A DNA stretch of 64,000 nt from JBOEGW01 sp050633625 (GTDB lineage Bacteria > Pseudomonadota > Alphaproteobacteria > Rhodobacterales > Rhodobacteraceae). Made by a program: the position numbers and the translations under genes. The notes beneath the pieces were generated by a model. That model did not search any database and had not been told where the DNA came from. It saw only the letters and a program-made list of their open reading frames with translations. The stretch is taken from contig JBOEGW010000007.1 in assembly GCA_050633625.1 (NCBI GenBank), positions 124,001-188,000 of the forward strand. The letters run 5' to 3'. Shown here one piece after another: positions 33,383 through 41,816 of the stretch (positions are counted from its first letter, which is position 1; every line of letters starts with the position of its first letter).

Positions 33383-33804
33383 ACGCAGAGGCTTTCAAGA
33401 CAATGGCGCAAGACATCCTTGCGCGCCAACCGTTTTCGATTGGTCTTGGCACCGAAATCCTGTCGATTGCGCCCGGCGAAGTCGAGATGAGCTTGCCGAT
33501 CACCGACGCGCTGAAACAGCATTTGGGCATGGTGCACGGTGGGGTCATTGCCTCGCTCGCGGACATGGGGATCGGCTTTGCGGGTGGCCCTCTGTTGGGC
33601 GAAGGCTCTGTGACATCCGAGTTCAAAATCAACTATTTGCGACCCGGTGTTGGCGACCGATTGACGGTGCGCGCCAAGGTGATTGGGTCGGGCAAAAGCC
33701 AGTCTGTGGTGCGCGCGGATGTTTTTGTGATCAAAGACGGTGAGGAAAAGCTCTGCGCGGCGGCGCAAGGCACAATGACCCGCGCCGCTAGCAAAAACAC
33801 CTAA
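33379..33804 (+). CDS. PaaI-family hotdog thioesterase
   Basis: The product is 141 residues with a hotdog fold. The stretch GMVHGGVIASLADMGIGFA is the PaaI/4HBT signature, with the aspartate in ADMG as likely catalytic residue, followed by TSEFKINYLRPG. It probably hydrolyses acyl- or aryl-CoA esters; the substrate is not clear. It is coupled to lipA by an ATGA overlap, which may be a convenience of expression rather than a shared pathway. It meets the next gene tail to tail with a 3-bp gap. Confidence 0.85.
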   Translation: MNAEAFKTMAQDILARQPFSIGLGTEILSIAPGEVEMSLPITDALKQHLGMVHGGVIASLADMGIGFAGGPLLGEGSVTSEFKINYLRPGVGDRLTVRAKVIGSGKSQSVVRADVFVIKDGEEKLCAAAQGTMTRAASKNT

Positions 33805-33807
33805 ACT

Positions 33808-34278
33808 TTACCCTGCAATGGCCTGATAACATTCAGTTATCAGATCATCTTCAGCAACCTGACTTGGGTCGTTCACATAGACTTCCCACGTCGGCGCGAT
33901 GAAATCCACGCCAGCGTTTTTCACAAACCCGTGCATTTCCCCATAGGTTTTTTGCATGCCGCTATAGGCGCCAAAGTGGGTTGTATGGACAGCGCGCCCT
34001 TTGGGGGTTTTGCCTGCCATCACAGCCCCCGTGGCCTTGGACGCATCCGCATCTTGAATGATAAACCCCGCGCGAAATTTCGACGGACCTGGGGTATAAT
34101 CGTCATAAACAGCAATCGCGCCTTGCGTGGAGACAATCCCCGCTTGGGTCATGAATTCAAAGACTTCCATGAAGGCCGATCCCATGGCCTCAGCGATGTC
34201 AGCCCCGCCCATTGAGGCCGTGCGCTCAACATAGAGGTACGTGGTTTCCGGCGAGGCGATGATTTCAAAATCGGCCAT
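33808..34278 (-). CDS. GyrI-like small-molecule-binding domain protein
   Basis: The product is 156 residues and consists only of an effector-binding domain of the GyrI/SOUL-like (AraC_E_bind) type. The features are the opening FEIIASPETTYLYVERTASM, the middle AVHTTHFGAYSGMQKTYGEMHGFV, and the ending PTWEVYVNDPSQVAEDDLITE, which is strongly diagnostic. Stand-alone versions bind or hydrolyse small hydrophobic compounds, but no ligand can be named. No DNA-binding domain is attached. Confidence 0.85.
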   Translation of the reverse strand: MADFEIIASPETTYLYVERTASMGGADIAEAMGSAFMEVFEFMTQAGIVSTQGAIAVYDDYTPGPSKFRAGFIIQDADASKATGAVMAGKTPKGRAVHTTHFGAYSGMQKTYGEMHGFVKNAGVDFIAPTWEVYVNDPSQVAEDDLITECYQAIAG

Positions 34279-34325
34279 GTGTATGCTCCTAAATGGGGTG
34301 TGTCAGCCTCGCATGGGGGCCGGTT

Positions 34326-35204
34326 TTAGTCCAGCGGGAGGCGCTCGATATAGGCGATAATCGCCGCGCGATCGGACGCGGGCAGGGCGGCGAGGTTGTT
34401 CACGACAAGCGCCATATGTCCACCCGCCACATCAAAGTCAGGGGTAAACCCGCTTGTGAAATACTCCTCCAACTCACTTTCTGACCAATCAAGCCCCGCC
34501 ACATCGGGGAATTTCCCGCCCGCCGGGTTGTCCGCTCCACTCATCCAATCGGCGCCGGTTTTGAGGTTGCCCAACAGCCCGCGCGGGCTATGGCACTCCG
34601 CGCAATGCCCCATGGCTTCCACCAGATAGCGCCCGCGGGTTTCGACCTCGTTCAAATCCCCTTCCATCACGAATTCATCTCGTAAGAACAAGAGCTTCCA
34701 CCCCCCAAGAGAGGCGCGGATATTGAAGGGAAACCCCACATCATGCGGCAATGAAGCCACGTCACTGGGGGGCAGGGTCATCAGGTAGCCGTGAATGTCG
34801 ACAGCATCTTGGGGCGTCATCTTGATATAGCTGGCATAGGGAAACACCGGATAATAATGCGCGCCTTTCGGTGATGTGCCGTGGTGCAGCGCGTTCCAGA
34901 GATCGAGCGCGCTCCACGCGCCCAAGCCTGCTGTCTCGTCGGGCGAAATATTGGGGGCCGTGAATGTGCCAAAGGGTGAAGCGAAATGTTGCCCGCCACT
35001 CAGTACAAGGCTATCCGCCCCGGTGGCTCCTTCTTTCATGTGACAAGACGCACAGCCCGCCGCCGTGAAGGCACGTTCGCCGCGCGCCAAATCCGCAGTC
35101 AGCCCCGCAAGCGCCTCAGGCCCATCGGTCCTTGGTCGCGTGATCCATAACCCCAGCAACGCAAGCACCGCCAAGGCCACAATGAGGCGCATCAAAATTC
35201 GCAT
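34326..35204 (-). CDS. Dihaem c-type cytochrome
   Basis: From the ATG at 35204, preceded by TGGAGAAAATA, the product is 292 residues. An uncleaved-type hydrophobic segment (ILMRLIVALAVLALLGLWI) anchors it to the inner membrane. Two CxxCH haem sites are present, CASCH and CAECH, each starting a class I cytochrome domain. The arrangement resembles the cytochrome subunits of periplasmic alcohol and aldose dehydrogenases, but no dehydrogenase is adjacent. It probably carries electrons to a terminal oxidase. Maturation would need the CcdA encoded at 18960-19724 and a haem lyase outside the window. Confidence 0.88.
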   Translation of the reverse strand: MRILMRLIVALAVLALLGLWITRPRTDGPEALAGLTADLARGERAFTAAGCASCHMKEGATGADSLVLSGGQHFASPFGTFTAPNISPDETAGLGAWSALDLWNALHHGTSPKGAHYYPVFPYASYIKMTPQDAVDIHGYLMTLPPSDVASLPHDVGFPFNIRASLGGWKLLFLRDEFVMEGDLNEVETRGRYLVEAMGHCAECHSPRGLLGNLKTGADWMSGADNPAGGKFPDVAGLDWSESELEEYFTSGFTPDFDVAGGHMALVVNNLAALPASDRAAIIAYIERLPLD

Positions 35205-35236
35205 TATTTTCTCCAATATGTCGAAAAAACTTTCGT

Positions 35237-35416
35237 CTAAAACCGCATTCTGCCTTGATCAGGCACGAGCCAAGCCGGAAACCCAAATAACCGCTCAAGC
35301 CCCCAAAGCAAAAGGCAAGTCCCGAGCACGATCAAGACAAGACGGACCTGTTGTTTGGAGGGCGGGTTGCGCGCCCATTTGGCCATTCGAAATGCGTGCC
35401 TTGGATTAAAACTCAT
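35237..35416 (-). CDS. Small membrane protein, 59 residues, coupled to hpt
   Basis: The product is 59 residues and starts at an ATG that overlaps the hpt stop by 4 bp (ATGA). It begins with a basic segment (MSFNPRHAFRMAKWARNPP), then one membrane helix (VRLVLIVLGTCLLLWGLERLF) and a short tail ending GRMRF. The basic residues before the helix predict an inside N-terminus. Translation coupling and the clean amphipathic-then-hydrophobic layout support a real gene. I recall similar small proteins next to hpt in Rhodobacterales, but no function is known. Confidence 0.75.
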   Translation of the reverse strand: MSFNPRHAFRMAKWARNPPSKQQVRLVLIVLGTCLLLWGLERLFGFPAWLVPDQGRMRF

Positions 35417-35961
35417 GCCTCATCTCCGGTAAAATGCACAGCGCCAATAAACGGTAGGTTTCGATTTCGTTGGGCGAAATCAATGCCATAACCAACAACG
35501 AACTCATCGGGAATTTCAAAGCCAATGTAATCCGCCTTGAAATCCACCTCACGGCGGGACGGCTTATCGAGCAGGGCAATGCATTTCATGCGCGCAGGCG
35601 CTCGCGCACCCAGCAAAGTCGTCACATGTTTGAGCGTGTGGCCGGTGTCGACAATATCTTCGACCACCAAAACATCGCGCCCCCCAATTTCACCGCGCAA
35701 ATCCTTCAAAATCCGCACCTCGCGCGAACTGGTGGTCTCATTGCCGTATGAGCTGGCTTCCAGAAAGTCGACCTCCACCGGCAAATCAAGCTCACGCACC
35801 AAATCCGCGATGAACACGAAAGAGCCGCGCAACAGTCCCACCACCACAAGCTTATCGGTATCGTGAAACTCCGCCTTGATGTCGCGCGCCAACGCCTCGA
35901 TGCGCGCTGCAATCGCTTTGGCCGAGATCAGCTCGTCTATGACATAGGGTCGCGTTGGCAT
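35413..35961 (-). CDS. hpt: Hypoxanthine phosphoribosyltransferase
   Basis: The product is 182 residues from the ATG at 35961; the frame is open another 71 codons upstream but crosses the divergent gene. The PRPP-binding motif VLVVEDIVDTGHTL is intact, and VVGLLRGSFVFIADLVREL holds the first loop. RNLPFIGAV is the end typical of the family. It salvages hypoxanthine (and often guanine) to IMP or GMP. The next gene downstream is the coupled 59-aa membrane protein. Confidence 0.94.
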   Translation of the reverse strand: MPTRPYVIDELISAKAIAARIEALARDIKAEFHDTDKLVVVGLLRGSFVFIADLVRELDLPVEVDFLEASSYGNETTSSREVRILKDLRGEIGGRDVLVVEDIVDTGHTLKHVTTLLGARAPARMKCIALLDKPSRREVDFKADYIGFEIPDEFVVGYGIDFAQRNRNLPFIGAVHFTGDEA

Positions 35962-36039
35962 TTTTCCCCCTAAAGGTTGCTTGCATCTCCCCCCCATCCT
36001 ATGGAATTTGCGCCCAGTGTCACCACAAAGAGAGGCATT

Positions 36040-36504
36040 ATGCCGACACATTCCGAAAACCGGGTTATGCCCTACAGCGCGCAACAGATGTATGATCTGG
36101 TCGCGGATGTCGCCAGCTATCCCCAGTTTTTGCCCTGGAATGCCGCCGCGCGCATTCGCTCTATCACCCCCCAAGCGGATGGGACCGAGGTGATGGAGGC
36201 GGATTTGATTATTTCGTTCAAGGTCTTTCGCGAACGGTTCACAAGCCGTGTTGTGCTAAATGGGCAAACCAAACGCATCGACACCGAATACCTCGATGGG
36301 CCGTTCAAATATATGCGCAGCTATTGGCAATTTGGCGATACGGATGGCGGCTGCACCGTCGAGTTTTTCGTGGATTTCGAGTTCAAGAACGCGATTTTGC
36401 AAAACCTGATTGGCGTGGTGTTTAACCAAGCTATGCAAAGGATCGTTAAGGCTTTTGAGGACCGCGCCGCCTCACTTTATGGCGAAGGTTTCGCCAGCGG
36501 ATGA
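36040..36504 (+). CDS. COQ10/RatA-type START-domain protein
   Basis: The product is 154 residues from the ATG at 36040 (AGAGGCATT upstream). It is a polyketide-cyclase/START-like lipid-binding domain with the pattern MYDLVADVASYPQFLPWN and FRERFTSRVVLN, ending GVVFNQAMQRIVKAFEDRA. This is the COQ10 family, which binds ubiquinone in eukaryotes; the E. coli homologue RatA was described as a ribosome anti-association factor. In this organism a ubiquinone role is the safer inference. It is divergent from hpt and its last 28 bp overlap the convergent xerD. Confidence 0.88.
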   Translation: MPTHSENRVMPYSAQQMYDLVADVASYPQFLPWNAAARIRSITPQADGTEVMEADLIISFKVFRERFTSRVVLNGQTKRIDTEYLDGPFKYMRSYWQFGDTDGGCTVEFFVDFEFKNAILQNLIGVVFNQAMQRIVKAFEDRAASLYGEGFASG

Positions 36505-37415
36505 TGGGTGAGCACAAGCTCTTTGAGCCGTTCATCAAGCACATGCGTATAGATTTCGGTCGTGGAGACATCCGCATGGCCCAACAAGGTTTGGATCGCG
36601 CGCAAATCAGCTCCATGGGCCAATAAATGCGTTGCAAACGCGTGGCGCAGCCGATGCGGCGTCACCTCATCAGGCGCCACCCCGGCTTTCACAGCGATTT
36701 CCTTGATCAACCCATGAAAGCGATGCCGGGTCAGATGCCCAGCCTTGCCATTTGAGGGAAACAGATACTTTGAGCCAGCGGCCCCCTTGGCTTGCGCTGC
36801 CGCTTCTGTTTCATCCCGAAGCTGCAACCAAACCGCAAGCGCACTGCGCGCGGGCGGCGACAACGGGACCATACGTTCTTTGCCGCCTTTTCCCACCACC
36901 AGAATCATCCGGGGATCACCGCGCGCCGCGGAGGCGGGCAGGGAGACCAGCTCGCTGACCCGCATCCCAGTGGCATAGAGAAGCTCCATCAAACAGGTGT
37001 TGCGCAGCTTGTCAGCCGTGCTGCGCCCATGGCCGCGCGCAGCAATCAACAGCCCCTCAACTTGATCCTCAGACAGCGTTTTGGGGAGCCGCTTCGTCTT
37101 TCCCGGCCCCTTAATGCGCAAGGCCGGATTGTCACTGCGCCAGCCTTCTTCAAAGGCAAACCGATAGAGCTGTTTGACAGCAGAAAGCCTGCGGGCCCGG
37201 GTGGAGACCGCCAATCCTTCCGCCTCGCAGGCGATCATATAGGCCTCAATGTCGGCTTTTTCACCCCTCTCAAAGCTGCACCCTCGCGCCGCCATGAAGG
37301 TCGCGAAATCCTTCAAATCTCGCCCATAGGCAAGCAAAGTGTTCTCTGACGCATCAAGCTCCGCTGCCTGCGCGTCCAACAAGGTCGAAATCCAGCGAGC
37401 CGAGTCTGGCGTCAT
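36477..37415 (-). CDS. xerD: Site-specific tyrosine recombinase XerD
   Basis: The product is 312 residues. The N-terminal SAM-like core-binding domain (ENTLLAYGRDLKDFATFMAARG) precedes the catalytic domain. The active-site set is complete: Arg152 (TGMRVSEL), Lys176 (GKGGKER), His254 and Arg257 (HRLRH), His280 (LGHADVSTTEIY) and the nucleophile Tyr289. XerD with XerC resolves chromosome dimers at dif. No phage or integron genes are near, and the flanks are conserved housekeeping genes, so a chromosomal role is likely. The 3' ends of xerD and the COQ10-type gene overlap by 28 bp. Confidence 0.93.
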   Translation of the reverse strand: MTPDSARWISTLLDAQAAELDASENTLLAYGRDLKDFATFMAARGCSFERGEKADIEAYMIACEAEGLAVSTRARRLSAVKQLYRFAFEEGWRSDNPALRIKGPGKTKRLPKTLSEDQVEGLLIAARGHGRSTADKLRNTCLMELLYATGMRVSELVSLPASAARGDPRMILVVGKGGKERMVPLSPPARSALAVWLQLRDETEAAAQAKGAAGSKYLFPSNGKAGHLTRHRFHGLIKEIAVKAGVAPDEVTPHRLRHAFATHLLAHGADLRAIQTLLGHADVSTTEIYTHVLDERLKELVLTHHPLAKPSP

Positions 37416-37416
37416 G

Positions 37417-39039
37417 TCAGCCCCGCCGATCCAAAATCAAGTATTCCAATGATGCGCGCCGTGCCGTGCCCTCAAGCCCAACCGCCCGCAACAAAGCAAT
37501 CGCATCGCTCACCTTGCCAAAGTCACCGCGCGCCCCTGTTGTGAAGAGGGTCAAAGCGCTCAAGATCGCCTCCCCCAAGCGATCCCCTTCTATCAGAGGT
37601 TGGAACCGGGCGGGGGTGGTCGTCGCGCCAAACCCATCAGCCACCGCGCGCGCCGCTTCACTTGGCGGCGTCACCCCCGCAAGCGCGCCCTGCGCCACCC
37701 CGGCCAAAAACTGCGCCATCTCGCCCGACACAGCATAGTCGCGGGCGATGATTTCGTATTCATCCGTCAAAAGCCCCATGCGATAAGCGATGTCACCCGC
37801 CGCGCCGCCCAATCGCATCCGCGCCAACTCCGCCCCGTGAATGCGCGAAATCGGCACCTCAACTTCAGCGTAAGACAATGCCTGCCAAACCTGTGGCAAC
37901 ACCTCTGCGATCTCCGCCTTTCGCTTGGATTTCAAAGCCAGTTCAAGCGCTTGAACGACCATCACCCGGTCCCAAACACCTCCAGATGCCGCTGCCTTGC
38001 GCTCCGTATACAGCCCCAAAAGCTGGTTGTCGGACACAGCTCCCGTGCGCGCCAACCGTTCGCCCGCCGCCAATTGCGCCTTCCATCCCGTATTGTCACG
38101 CAGATCAGATTGCACAAAGGCCAGCGGCAAACTCGCCGTCGAAATCGGCTGGCCAATGGCTTCAAAGAGCCGAAATTTGAGCGGCGTCAGCGGATCGGGC
38201 AGAGGCAGGTAAGGCTCCCCGTCAAAAAGCTCTGGGTCCAAAAACCAAGCCAGCAAATCGTCCTCCGCCGCATCGACCAACCCAAGCGCGCGGGCGTTGT
38301 TCAACATCAAGACCGCCCCGTCCCAATCCTCAGCGCGCGCCATGCAAAACACACGCGCCGTATAGGTCGGTGTCAAATCCGGACTGTCCAACATGATCTC
38401 GCACAGCTTATCTTCCTGTCCGATCAAAAGCGCCACATCAAACCAGCGCCGGGTGATCTCGGGCGACAAAGCCCCCGCGCGCTCCAAAAGCGCATAGGCT
38501 TGGTCAAGCGCCCCCATGTCCAATAATTTGTCCACACGCGCCAAAAACACAGCCTCGCCGCTGCTGCCCGCTGGCGGATCAAGCTCAGCGAGAAGCACCT
38601 TTTGCAACAAACCTTGCAGCGCAGGCAACATATCCGGCCGTTCTTGGGCAATCCGGCGGGTGAGGTCTTGCGTCTTTGACGCCCCCCAAAGAGTGCGCGG
38701 AAGCCCCGTCAACTGTGGCGACAAAATCCCAATCGCATCAGCGCTTGTCCCCCCAATTGGCCCAATCGCGATTTGCGACACAGTGCTGCCGCTCACGGGC
38801 GGCTCATTGAGAGGGGCAGACAGAGTGGCAGTTTGCGAGGCAGCTTGCCCGGTTGGGACCGGGGCAGGGGAAGCGGCATTGAGGCTTTCTGACAGCCAGT
38901 CAATCGCGGACATTGGCGCTTCAACAGTCGCTTGACCTTGCGATTCACCCGGCGATTCACCCGCGCCTTGCCCCAGCGCAGGAACGCTCAGACCGGCCCA
39001 AACCACCAGCCCAAAAAGAGAAAGCGCGGCCCTAGTCAT
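37417..39039 (-). CDS. Large secreted protein of unknown function upstream of xerD
   Basis: The product is 540 residues. It has a signal peptide (AALSLFGLVVWAGLSVPALGQGA) and then a Pro/Ala/Gln-rich segment up to about residue 100. The remaining 430 residues are alpha-helical, with leucine-rich TPR-like pairs (MGALDQAYALLERAGALSPE and LARMRLGGAAGDIAYRMGLL). This looks like a periplasmic or outer-membrane-facing helical repeat protein, but I do not recognise a named domain. The start overlaps the stop of a 45-aa membrane protein gene, and xerD follows after 1 bp, so the three form an operon. Confidence 0.78.
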   Translation of the reverse strand: MTRAALSLFGLVVWAGLSVPALGQGAGESPGESQGQATVEAPMSAIDWLSESLNAASPAPVPTGQAASQTATLSAPLNEPPVSGSTVSQIAIGPIGGTSADAIGILSPQLTGLPRTLWGASKTQDLTRRIAQERPDMLPALQGLLQKVLLAELDPPAGSSGEAVFLARVDKLLDMGALDQAYALLERAGALSPEITRRWFDVALLIGQEDKLCEIMLDSPDLTPTYTARVFCMARAEDWDGAVLMLNNARALGLVDAAEDDLLAWFLDPELFDGEPYLPLPDPLTPLKFRLFEAIGQPISTASLPLAFVQSDLRDNTGWKAQLAAGERLARTGAVSDNQLLGLYTERKAAASGGVWDRVMVVQALELALKSKRKAEIAEVLPQVWQALSYAEVEVPISRIHGAELARMRLGGAAGDIAYRMGLLTDEYEIIARDYAVSGEMAQFLAGVAQGALAGVTPPSEAARAVADGFGATTTPARFQPLIEGDRLGEAILSALTLFTTGARGDFGKVSDAIALLRAVGLEGTARRASLEYLILDRRG

Positions 39040-39169
39040 CGCTCAAAGTGATGACAAGCGACGCCGGCTTCGGGGCGGGCGCCAAATCGCCGATATAGGC
39101 ATAGACCGACAACCCCGCGACAATAATAACCGCAAGAATCGCCCCGAATTTGATCAATCGACCCAACAT
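39032..39169 (-). CDS. Small membrane protein, 45 residues, first gene of the xerD operon
   Basis: The product is 45 residues: a short basic N-terminus (MLGRLIKFG), one membrane helix (AILAVIIVAGLSVYAYIGDL) and a small proline-containing tail ending SLVITLSDD. Its last bases overlap the ATG of the next gene by 8 bp, which indicates translational coupling. It is divergent from aroK, with a 136-bp gap. A role in the envelope is likely because the next gene encodes a secreted protein. Confidence 0.72.
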   Translation of the reverse strand: MLGRLIKFGAILAVIIVAGLSVYAYIGDLAPAPKPASLVITLSDD

Positions 39170-39305
39170 GCCTGACTGCGCTCCCTGATGTTCGATTCAA
39201 GGCGTCGTTTTTACGGTTCACGCCCTTTGCTGATTCATATATGGCATGTCCAACAAGATCACGCCATGAAGGCGCGTGTAAAAAAATCGGCAAGGCGCTG
39301 CCAAT

Positions 39306-39851
39306 TTGGCTTACGAACTGAAAAAACCAATTGTTGTCGTCGGAATGATGGGCGCTGGGAAATCTGCGGTGGGCAAGGCCTTGGCCGCGCGCCTTGGCGT
39401 CAGCTTTCTCGACAGTGACGAAGAAATCGTCAAAGCCGCCAATATGTCGATCCCTGAAATCTTTGATCGTTTTGGCGAGCCATTCTTTCGCGACCGAGAA
39501 ACCCAAGTCGTGGAGCGGCTCTTGGCGGGCAAGCCATCGGTGCTTTCGACCGGGGGTGGGGCGTTTTTGGCGGCGCGCAACCGCGAGGCCATTTCGGAGG
39601 TGGGCGTTTCCATCTGGCTGCGCGCTGATCTCGACCTCTTGTGGGAACGGGTGCGCCACAAAACAACTCGGCCCCTGCTTCAAACAGCAGACCCGAAGGC
39701 CACGCTCAAGGCTTTGTACGACTCGCGCGTTGGCACCTATGCGCGCGCGGATTTGGTGGTTGATGCCCACCCAAAATACACAATCAATGATATGACCGAT
39801 CAAGTGATCCGCGTCTTGGGCACCCGCCCCGACGTGCTTGGAAAGGATTGA
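39306..39851 (+). CDS. aroK: Shikimate kinase
   Basis: The product is 181 residues starting at TTG 39306; no in-frame ATG precedes the first strand, and AAGGCG is a weak ribosome site. The Walker A motif GMMGAGKSAVGKALA is present, with FLDSDEEI binding shikimate and RDRETQVVERL, STGGGAF and DTTRPLL-like (KTTRPLLQ) completing the shikimate kinase pattern. It phosphorylates shikimate at the 3-OH for aromatic amino acids. aroB follows directly, as in many alphaproteobacteria. Confidence 0.93.
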   Translation: MAYELKKPIVVVGMMGAGKSAVGKALAARLGVSFLDSDEEIVKAANMSIPEIFDRFGEPFFRDRETQVVERLLAGKPSVLSTGGGAFLAARNREAISEVGVSIWLRADLDLLWERVRHKTTRPLLQTADPKATLKALYDSRVGTYARADLVVDAHPKYTINDMTDQVIRVLGTRPDVLGKD

Positions 39852-39853
39852 AT

Positions 39854-40969
39854 ATGTCTGTCACGGTCCATGTACCCTTGAAAGACCGCGCCTATGACGT
39901 GCGCATTGGGGCCGGGCTTTTGGCGGGCGCGGGGGCCGAGATTGCGCCGCTGCTCTCACGTCCTCGCGTGGCAATCGTCACAGAAGAGCGCGTCGCAAGG
40001 CTGCACTTAGCCACTCTGACAGCATCCCTTGAGGGCGCGGGCGTGAGCTGCGATGCCCTCATTCTGCCCCCAGGTGAGGCGACAAAAAGCTGGGACCAAC
40101 TCACCCGCGTGACGGAATGGCTCTTGTCGCTGCGCGTGGAGCGCGGCGATATGGTTGTGGCGTTTGGCGGCGGGGTGATTGGCGATTTGGCTGGGTTTGC
40201 GGCAGCTATTTTGCGCCGGGGCGTACGGTTTGTGCAAATCCCAACATCGCTTTTGGCGCAGGTGGACAGCTCGGTCGGCGGCAAAACCGGGATCAATTCC
40301 CCCCATGGCAAAAACCTGATTGGCGCGTTCCATCAGCCGTCCTTGGTGCTTGCCGATATTGACGTCCTGGACACGCTCACAGCGCGCGATTTTCTCGCAG
40401 GCTATGGTGAAGTCGTGAAATACGGCGGGCTTGGCTCGCTTGAATTCTTTGAATGGCTCGAATTGAACGGCCCGGCGCTGGCGGCAGGCGATGTGCCCTT
40501 GCGCACAGAAGCCGTACGGCGCTCTGTTCAGATGAAAGCGGATATCGTCGCGCGCGACGAAACCGAACAAGGCGACCGGGCCCTTTTGAACTTGGGCCAT
40601 ACCTTTGGTCACGCGCTGGAAGCGGCCACTGGCTATTCAGACCGGCTCTTGCACGGCGAAGGCGTGGCGATCGGCTGCGCTATGGCCTTTGAAACCTCCG
40701 CCCGCATGGGGCTGATGAGCCAAGAATCCCCCTCCCGGTTTCGCGCACATCTCGCGGCGATGGGCATGAAACGCGATCTTGCTGACATCGAAGGCGCATT
40801 ACCGGACGCCGAAGCCCTCATGGCCCTTATGGCACAAGACAAAAAAGTCACCGCCGGAAAACTGCGCTTCATCATGGCGCGCAGCATTGGGGAGGCTTTT
40901 GTAACGGATCAAGTGGACCTTGAGATCGTCAAAAACATCCTGACAGAAGGCCTCAAAGCGCGCGGCTGA
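39854..40969 (+). CDS. aroB: 3-dehydroquinate synthase
   Basis: The product is 371 residues from the ATG at 39854 (GGAAAGG upstream); a TTG two codons earlier is the alternative. Family signatures are VVAFGGGVIGDLAGFAAA (NAD-binding glycine loop), PTSLLAQVDSSVGGKTGIN and LNLGHTFGHALEA, which holds two zinc-ligand histidines. It cyclises DAHP to 3-dehydroquinate using NAD and zinc. It starts just after the aroK stop, so the two are co-expressed. Confidence 0.95.
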   Translation: MSVTVHVPLKDRAYDVRIGAGLLAGAGAEIAPLLSRPRVAIVTEERVARLHLATLTASLEGAGVSCDALILPPGEATKSWDQLTRVTEWLLSLRVERGDMVVAFGGGVIGDLAGFAAAILRRGVRFVQIPTSLLAQVDSSVGGKTGINSPHGKNLIGAFHQPSLVLADIDVLDTLTARDFLAGYGEVVKYGGLGSLEFFEWLELNGPALAAGDVPLRTEAVRRSVQMKADIVARDETEQGDRALLNLGHTFGHALEAATGYSDRLLHGEGVAIGCAMAFETSARMGLMSQESPSRFRAHLAAMGMKRDLADIEGALPDAEALMALMAQDKKVTAGKLRFIMARSIGEAFVTDQVDLEIVKNILTEGLKARG

Positions 40970-41000
40970 CACAGCTTGTGCGCGCGGCTTTCCTTGTTTG

Positions 41001-41068
41001 ATAAATACCTCGGGGGTGTGGGGGCAGCGCCCCCATGAAAAATGAGGTGTGGGGGCAGCGCGCGCCCA
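41001..41068. repeat. GC-rich palindromic intergenic repeat (two units)
   Basis: ATAAATACCTCGGGGGTGTG followed by GGGGCAGCGCCCCC is an intergenic palindromic element, with a second partial unit GAGGTGTGGGGGCAGCGCGC. The same family occurs as four units at 54329-54453. The palindrome GGGGGCAGCGCCCCC can form a short strong hairpin. It lies between aroB and the convergent ssb gene and could act as a transcription barrier. Confidence 0.85.
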
Positions 41069-41108
41069 ACGGATATCTGTTGTCTCGTTGATACCCTAGT
41101 CCCGGTGC

Positions 41109-41618
41109 TTAGAACGGGATTTCATCGTCAAACCCGCCACCGCCAGCAGGGGCGGAGCCACCGGACTGATCATTGCCGCCACCGTAGCCGCCCTGATCAT
41201 AACCGCCGCCTTGGCCGCCCTGATTGCTTTGACCGCCACCGTAGTTGCCGCCGCCATTGCCATCACCGCGACCGTCGAGCAGGGTCAACTCACCGCGATA
41301 CGGGCGCAACACGACTTCAGTGGAATACCGGTCATTGCCGGATTGATCCTGCCACTTGCGCGTTTCGAGCTGGCCTTCGATGTAAACCTTTGACCCTTTG
41401 CGCAAAAATTGCTCCGCAATGCGCCCCACAGGTTCAGAGAAAATCGCCACCGAATGCCACTCCGTGCGCTCGCGCCGCTCCCCTGTACTTTTGTCTTTCC
41501 AGTTTTCCGATGTCGCAATTCGCAGGTTCACAACCTTCCCGCCGTTGGAAAACGTGCGCACCTCTGGATCACGCCCCAGATTGCCAACGATAATGACCTT
41601 ATTGACCGAACCCGCCAT
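41109..41618 (-). CDS. ssb: Single-stranded DNA-binding protein
   Basis: The product is 169 residues. Residues 1-110 are the OB fold (VNKVIIVGNLGRDPEVRTF, TEWHSVAIFSEPVGRIAEQ and GSKVYIEGQLETRKWQD). A glycine/asparagine/glutamine-rich linker with GGYDQGGYGGG-like repeats follows. The C-terminal acidic tip is FDDEIPF, which recruits replication and repair partners. AGGAGGATCCC precedes the ATG. Confidence 0.97.
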   Translation of the reverse strand: MAGSVNKVIIVGNLGRDPEVRTFSNGGKVVNLRIATSENWKDKSTGERRERTEWHSVAIFSEPVGRIAEQFLRKGSKVYIEGQLETRKWQDQSGNDRYSTEVVLRPYRGELTLLDGRGDGNGGGNYGGGQSNQGGQGGGYDQGGYGGGNDQSGGSAPAGGGGFDDEIPF

Positions 41619-41816
41619 GGGATCCTCCTCGAATCTAGAAAAACATTTGCAGTCTTACACCATCCGAGCGGCTTGAAGGGAAGGGAAATTGTATCCACAG
41701 GGGAAACCGGCCTTTCGGCAAATCCCCGCCCAACCACCGCCAAAAGCGCGCCCCGCAATGGCTAGCCCTGCGCGTAAAGCTTGGCTATACTGCGCGCAAA
41801 TGTGGTGGCGAGAGGG

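Noticed and set aside
37600..38526. Open frame of 308 codons on the plus strand
   Set aside because: Antisense to the 540-aa secreted protein gene, with Arg/Gln-rich composition typical of a shadow frame.
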